From Solirubrobacter phytolaccae (GTDB lineage: Bacteria > Actinomycetota > Thermoleophilia > Solirubrobacterales > Solirubrobacteraceae), in NCBI RefSeq assembly GCF_027587195.1, contig NZ_JAPDDP010000032.1:1-64000 (forward strand): a stretch of DNA of 64,000 nucleotides, read 5' to 3'. Under the pieces are notes generated by a model, which was not told where the DNA came from, did no database searches, and saw nothing but the letters and a program-made list of their open reading frames with translations. A program made the translations under genes and the position numbers. Below, in pieces: positions 63,001-64,000 of the stretch. Position 1 is the stretch's first letter. Each line of letters begins with the position of its first letter.

Positions 63001-63461
63001 GAGTCGCCGGGGCCACGCCCGGCCGTGCTCGCGAGCCGCACGGCGGTCGCGCCCGCCGCCGCGGCCTGGTTCAAGGTCGTGTTCGTCGTCGCGCCGCGCG
63101 ACACGTTGCCGGCGCTGTCCACCGCCCGGTAGCGGAGCGTGACGTTGGTCTCCTCCGTGAACGGGACGTTCGCCGTCACCGACGGGCCGGCGATCACCGG
63201 GGCGTCGATGTAGTTCGCCCCACCGTCGAGCGAGTACTGCAGCTTGGCCACGGCGACGTCGTCCGTCGCCGCGAGCCGCAACGTCTGCGGCGCCGTCAAC
63301 CGCCAGCTGCCATTGCCGTTCTGCGGCGCCGCGAAGGTCGCCGTGCTGACCGGCGGAGCCGTGTCCTGCGCCAGCGCCGGCGACGCCAGCGCCGCCGACC
63401 CGGCCAGTGCGACCAGCAGTGCCCCCGGCGCACGCCGGCGGCCCAAGTCCCTCATTGACAT
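60030..63461 (-). CDS. Secreted ThuA-like multidomain protein with C-terminal module
   Basis: 1143 residues from ATG 63461 (ATG 63455 is also possible; GAGGAG lies 4 or 10 nt upstream). A signal peptide is followed by an Ig-like domain (about 30-130) and several related blocks of about 75 residues containing VRLASTAGRxxGDxLxxDxG and ETVxIA. A ThuA/glutamine-amidotransferase-like domain (about 640-900) has ILISGRAGGFRH, VMNSTVGINGT, GGGIVPIHGGTDS and FSSTLGHN. A helical stretch and the shared 116-residue module end the protein. ThuA domains occur in sugar-related proteins; its activity here is unproven. Confidence 0.88.
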   Translation of the reverse strand: MSMRDLGRRRAPGALLVALAGSAALASPALAQDTAPPVSTATFAAPQNGNGSWRLTAPQTLRLAATDDVAVAKLQYSLDGGANYIDAPVIAGPSVTANVPFTEETNVTLRYRAVDSAGNVSRGATTNTTLNQAAAAGATAVRLASTAGRGPGDSLLIDTGAGQETVTIATIVTPAPPSPAPNVTLTTPLANAHAANAAVAGTAFYSTVAVQIDTKAPGAIWGTQPTTLGAAAAAGDTGVRLASTAGRAVGDTLQLDQGAGAETVKIASLVTPAPATGPNVTLAGALTKPHLSGSAVFLPSIVDGKILQSQTLTPLRTDPRLRDASDTVANGAGGAAIRRMELDGQFIVPKTVALNRLTAGKHTHAVSVQDAAGNVAKYTNTFTVTTSFADLATVIDQLADNALRTTLNGATAVGGTGLRLQTPFGVRAGQTLVVDSGDSQETVTIAKVLVPPPRVNTTVSAAAAAGDTRISLASYTQNGATGTQAATSNGPVIGEPIVIGTGSSQELVTVKRHLAPPLVELSAPLKNSHAAGTATSLVNVILSAPLTKTHATGVAIAQPRPIVAAAKATQLKGLLADAKAKADASDTPGAIAALQSFVTAAGSEAVLTSSGQALIAQVSGTPVDTTGTGVTVGAADPGAQALRVFNNPIPFRANPNATYKILISGRAGGFRHQSIVDYEWMIQQLGEQHGFDVEIWDPNIAASPGRQAPAGVSLPTSPFMDLDTLKQYKTIVMNSTVGINGTATLNATEFANLQAYIRQGGGIVPIHGGTDSMQNVPWYMDLIGAGFTSHGSNAGGILIDTEAGGHVELVNADPAHQATQKIPNRFFTVEELYNTNRDPVDLGIVHPLVYENEDSLVGQIGYSTGALHNTDRHGMVWCRNFEGGRSFSSTLGHNWQFATDEWFRDMILNAIQWTSGKEYANCVTFNEVRDLLAAASSGGNVTAAANIALSAALESADTAYRAGDDAGAAAHAKTFVAQAKRVANAGADGGKALLELQSKGVELVNWMSGDGAAPPTPTLQSEPVQGGVGGTVPATLSLSLGAPATFGAFTPGVDKDYAATTTADVISTAGNAALSVSDPGHLSNGAFSLPEPLRVAFSKSAWTAPTSNERVTVTFNQLVKRTDALRTGSYSRTVTFTLSTTAP

Positions 63462-63527
63462 CTCTCTCCTCGCTCTGGACGAACCCCGTACCCCACCCAT
63501 GAAGGGCGTGTGAGCGGGGCGAGCCTA

Positions 63528-63561
63528 ACCCGGCGTGGTGACACGTGTCAACACGCCGGGT
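63528..63561. terminator. 34-nt near-perfect palindrome, terminator or operator
   Basis: Ten-base arms (ACCCGGCGTG and CACGCCGGGT) enclose a TGACACGTGTCA palindrome, with a single mismatched pair overall. It is 3' of the rightmost gene and 5' of the ThuA-like gene, both leftward. It may end the former's transcript or act as an operator for the latter. Confidence 0.65.
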
Positions 63562-63576
63562 CGGGCCGGCGAGGGA

Positions 63577-64000
63577 CTAGCGGCGCGCCCGCTTGGCCTT
63601 GGCCTTCGGCTTGCGCTTGGACGCCGGCTTCTTCTTGGTCGCCTTCGGCTTGCTCTTGACCGCCGGCTTGGTGGCGGCCGGCGTCTTGGCGGGCGCCACG
63701 AACGCCGGCGTCGCCAGGGCGGCCGTGGGCGCGGGCGCCTCGACGACCGCGGCCGTCTTCGGCCCCTCCCCGCCGGCGCGGCGCACGGTCACGCCGCCCG
63801 CCGCGTAGGTCGGGACGTAGGCGCCCGTGACTGCGGCGAACGTCCCGGCGACGACGCCGGTCACCACGGGGACGTCCCCGTTGACCGGCGCCGGCGCGAC
63901 GACGTCGAGGCGACCGCCGAGCTGCGCGCTGCCGGTCACGGACACGCGGCCGGAGGAGGCCGCCGTGACCGTCGGGCGCAGGACCGCGCCGGCGGCCTGG
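63577..64000 (-). CDS. C-terminal part of a beta-helix-type exoprotein with Lys-rich tail (5' end outside the window)
   Basis: The frame is open from the right edge to a TAG at 63577, giving the last 140 residues. The first half (SVTGSAQLGGRLDVV, GTFAAVTGAYVPTYAAGGVTV) matches the C-terminal strands of polymorphic or autotransporter-like beta-helix proteins. The tail (about the last 45 residues) is Lys/Ala/Pro-rich and histone H1-like, ending KAKAKRARR. A surface adhesin with a basic tail that could bind teichoic acid or DNA is a guess. Confidence 0.65.
   Translation of the reverse strand, partial: QAAGAVLRPTVTAASSGRVSVTGSAQLGGRLDVVAPAPVNGDVPVVTGVVAGTFAAVTGAYVPTYAAGGVTVRRAGGEGPKTAAVVEAPAPTAALATPAFVAPAKTPAATKPAVKSKPKATKKKPASKRKPKAKAKRARR

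Noticed and set aside
1-64000. tRNA, rRNA, insertion sequences, prophage or integrative elements
   Set aside because: No clover-leaf, rRNA core, transposase, integrase or phage structural motif was seen.

Overview
The window is very GC-rich DNA with dense genes, frequent GTG and TTG starts, 4-base start/stop overlaps, MalT/BTAD-type regulators, Pro-Thr-rich exoproteins and Arg/Ala-rich proteins. This suggests a high-GC soil actinobacterium, most likely class Thermoleophilia (a Solirubrobacter/Conexibacter relative). That placement is by style and gene families, not by a marker gene. I see no tRNA, rRNA, CRISPR array, insertion sequence or prophage.

1-21 kb, STAND/CHAT and redox region. Two divergent units flank a 105-bp spacer that carries an interrupted palindrome. 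Leftward are a CHAT protease fused to a STAND ATPase and a translationally coupled STAND-TPR protein cut by the left edge. Rightward are a second CHAT protein and a BTAD-STAND-TPR regulator. A leftward four-gene operon follows: two small paralogues, a DyP peroxidase and a catalase-like heme protein. Next come a MalT-like LuxR regulator and an overlapping STAND-TPR gene, then a lamin-tail/beta-propeller exoprotein.

21-32 kb. A probable copper unit (YcnI-like protein, MbnH-like di-heme enzyme, MbnP-like partner) is followed by two paralogous small membrane proteins, a class B penicillin-binding protein, an unknown protein, a structured leader before a small peptidoglycan-binding protein, a delta-60 repeat protein, an M28 peptidase and an RsmD-like methyltransferase.

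32-39 kb, phospho-signalling. An FHA-HtrA-PDZ protease, a Ser/Thr kinase whose linker holds six E-T-x-V repeats, secreted proteins beside it, and two divergent FHA genes whose ATG codons overlap.

39-64 kb, exoprotein region. Four secreted proteins (purple acid phosphatase-like, M1 peptidase, M36 fungalysin, ThuA-like) end in the same ungapped 116-residue module. A DUF916/WxL-partner-like membrane protein sits 4 nt downstream of the first. I think this is a WxL-like cell-wall display system and the best candidate for something undescribed. Other genes here encode a HupE-like protein, a BMP-like lipoprotein, a DMT exporter, a choice-of-anchor-A protein, an L,D-transpeptidase, a protein with the LQR-GN-AV motif of injection-system cargo, a subtilase-VWA fusion, and a beta-helix-type protein cut by the right edge.
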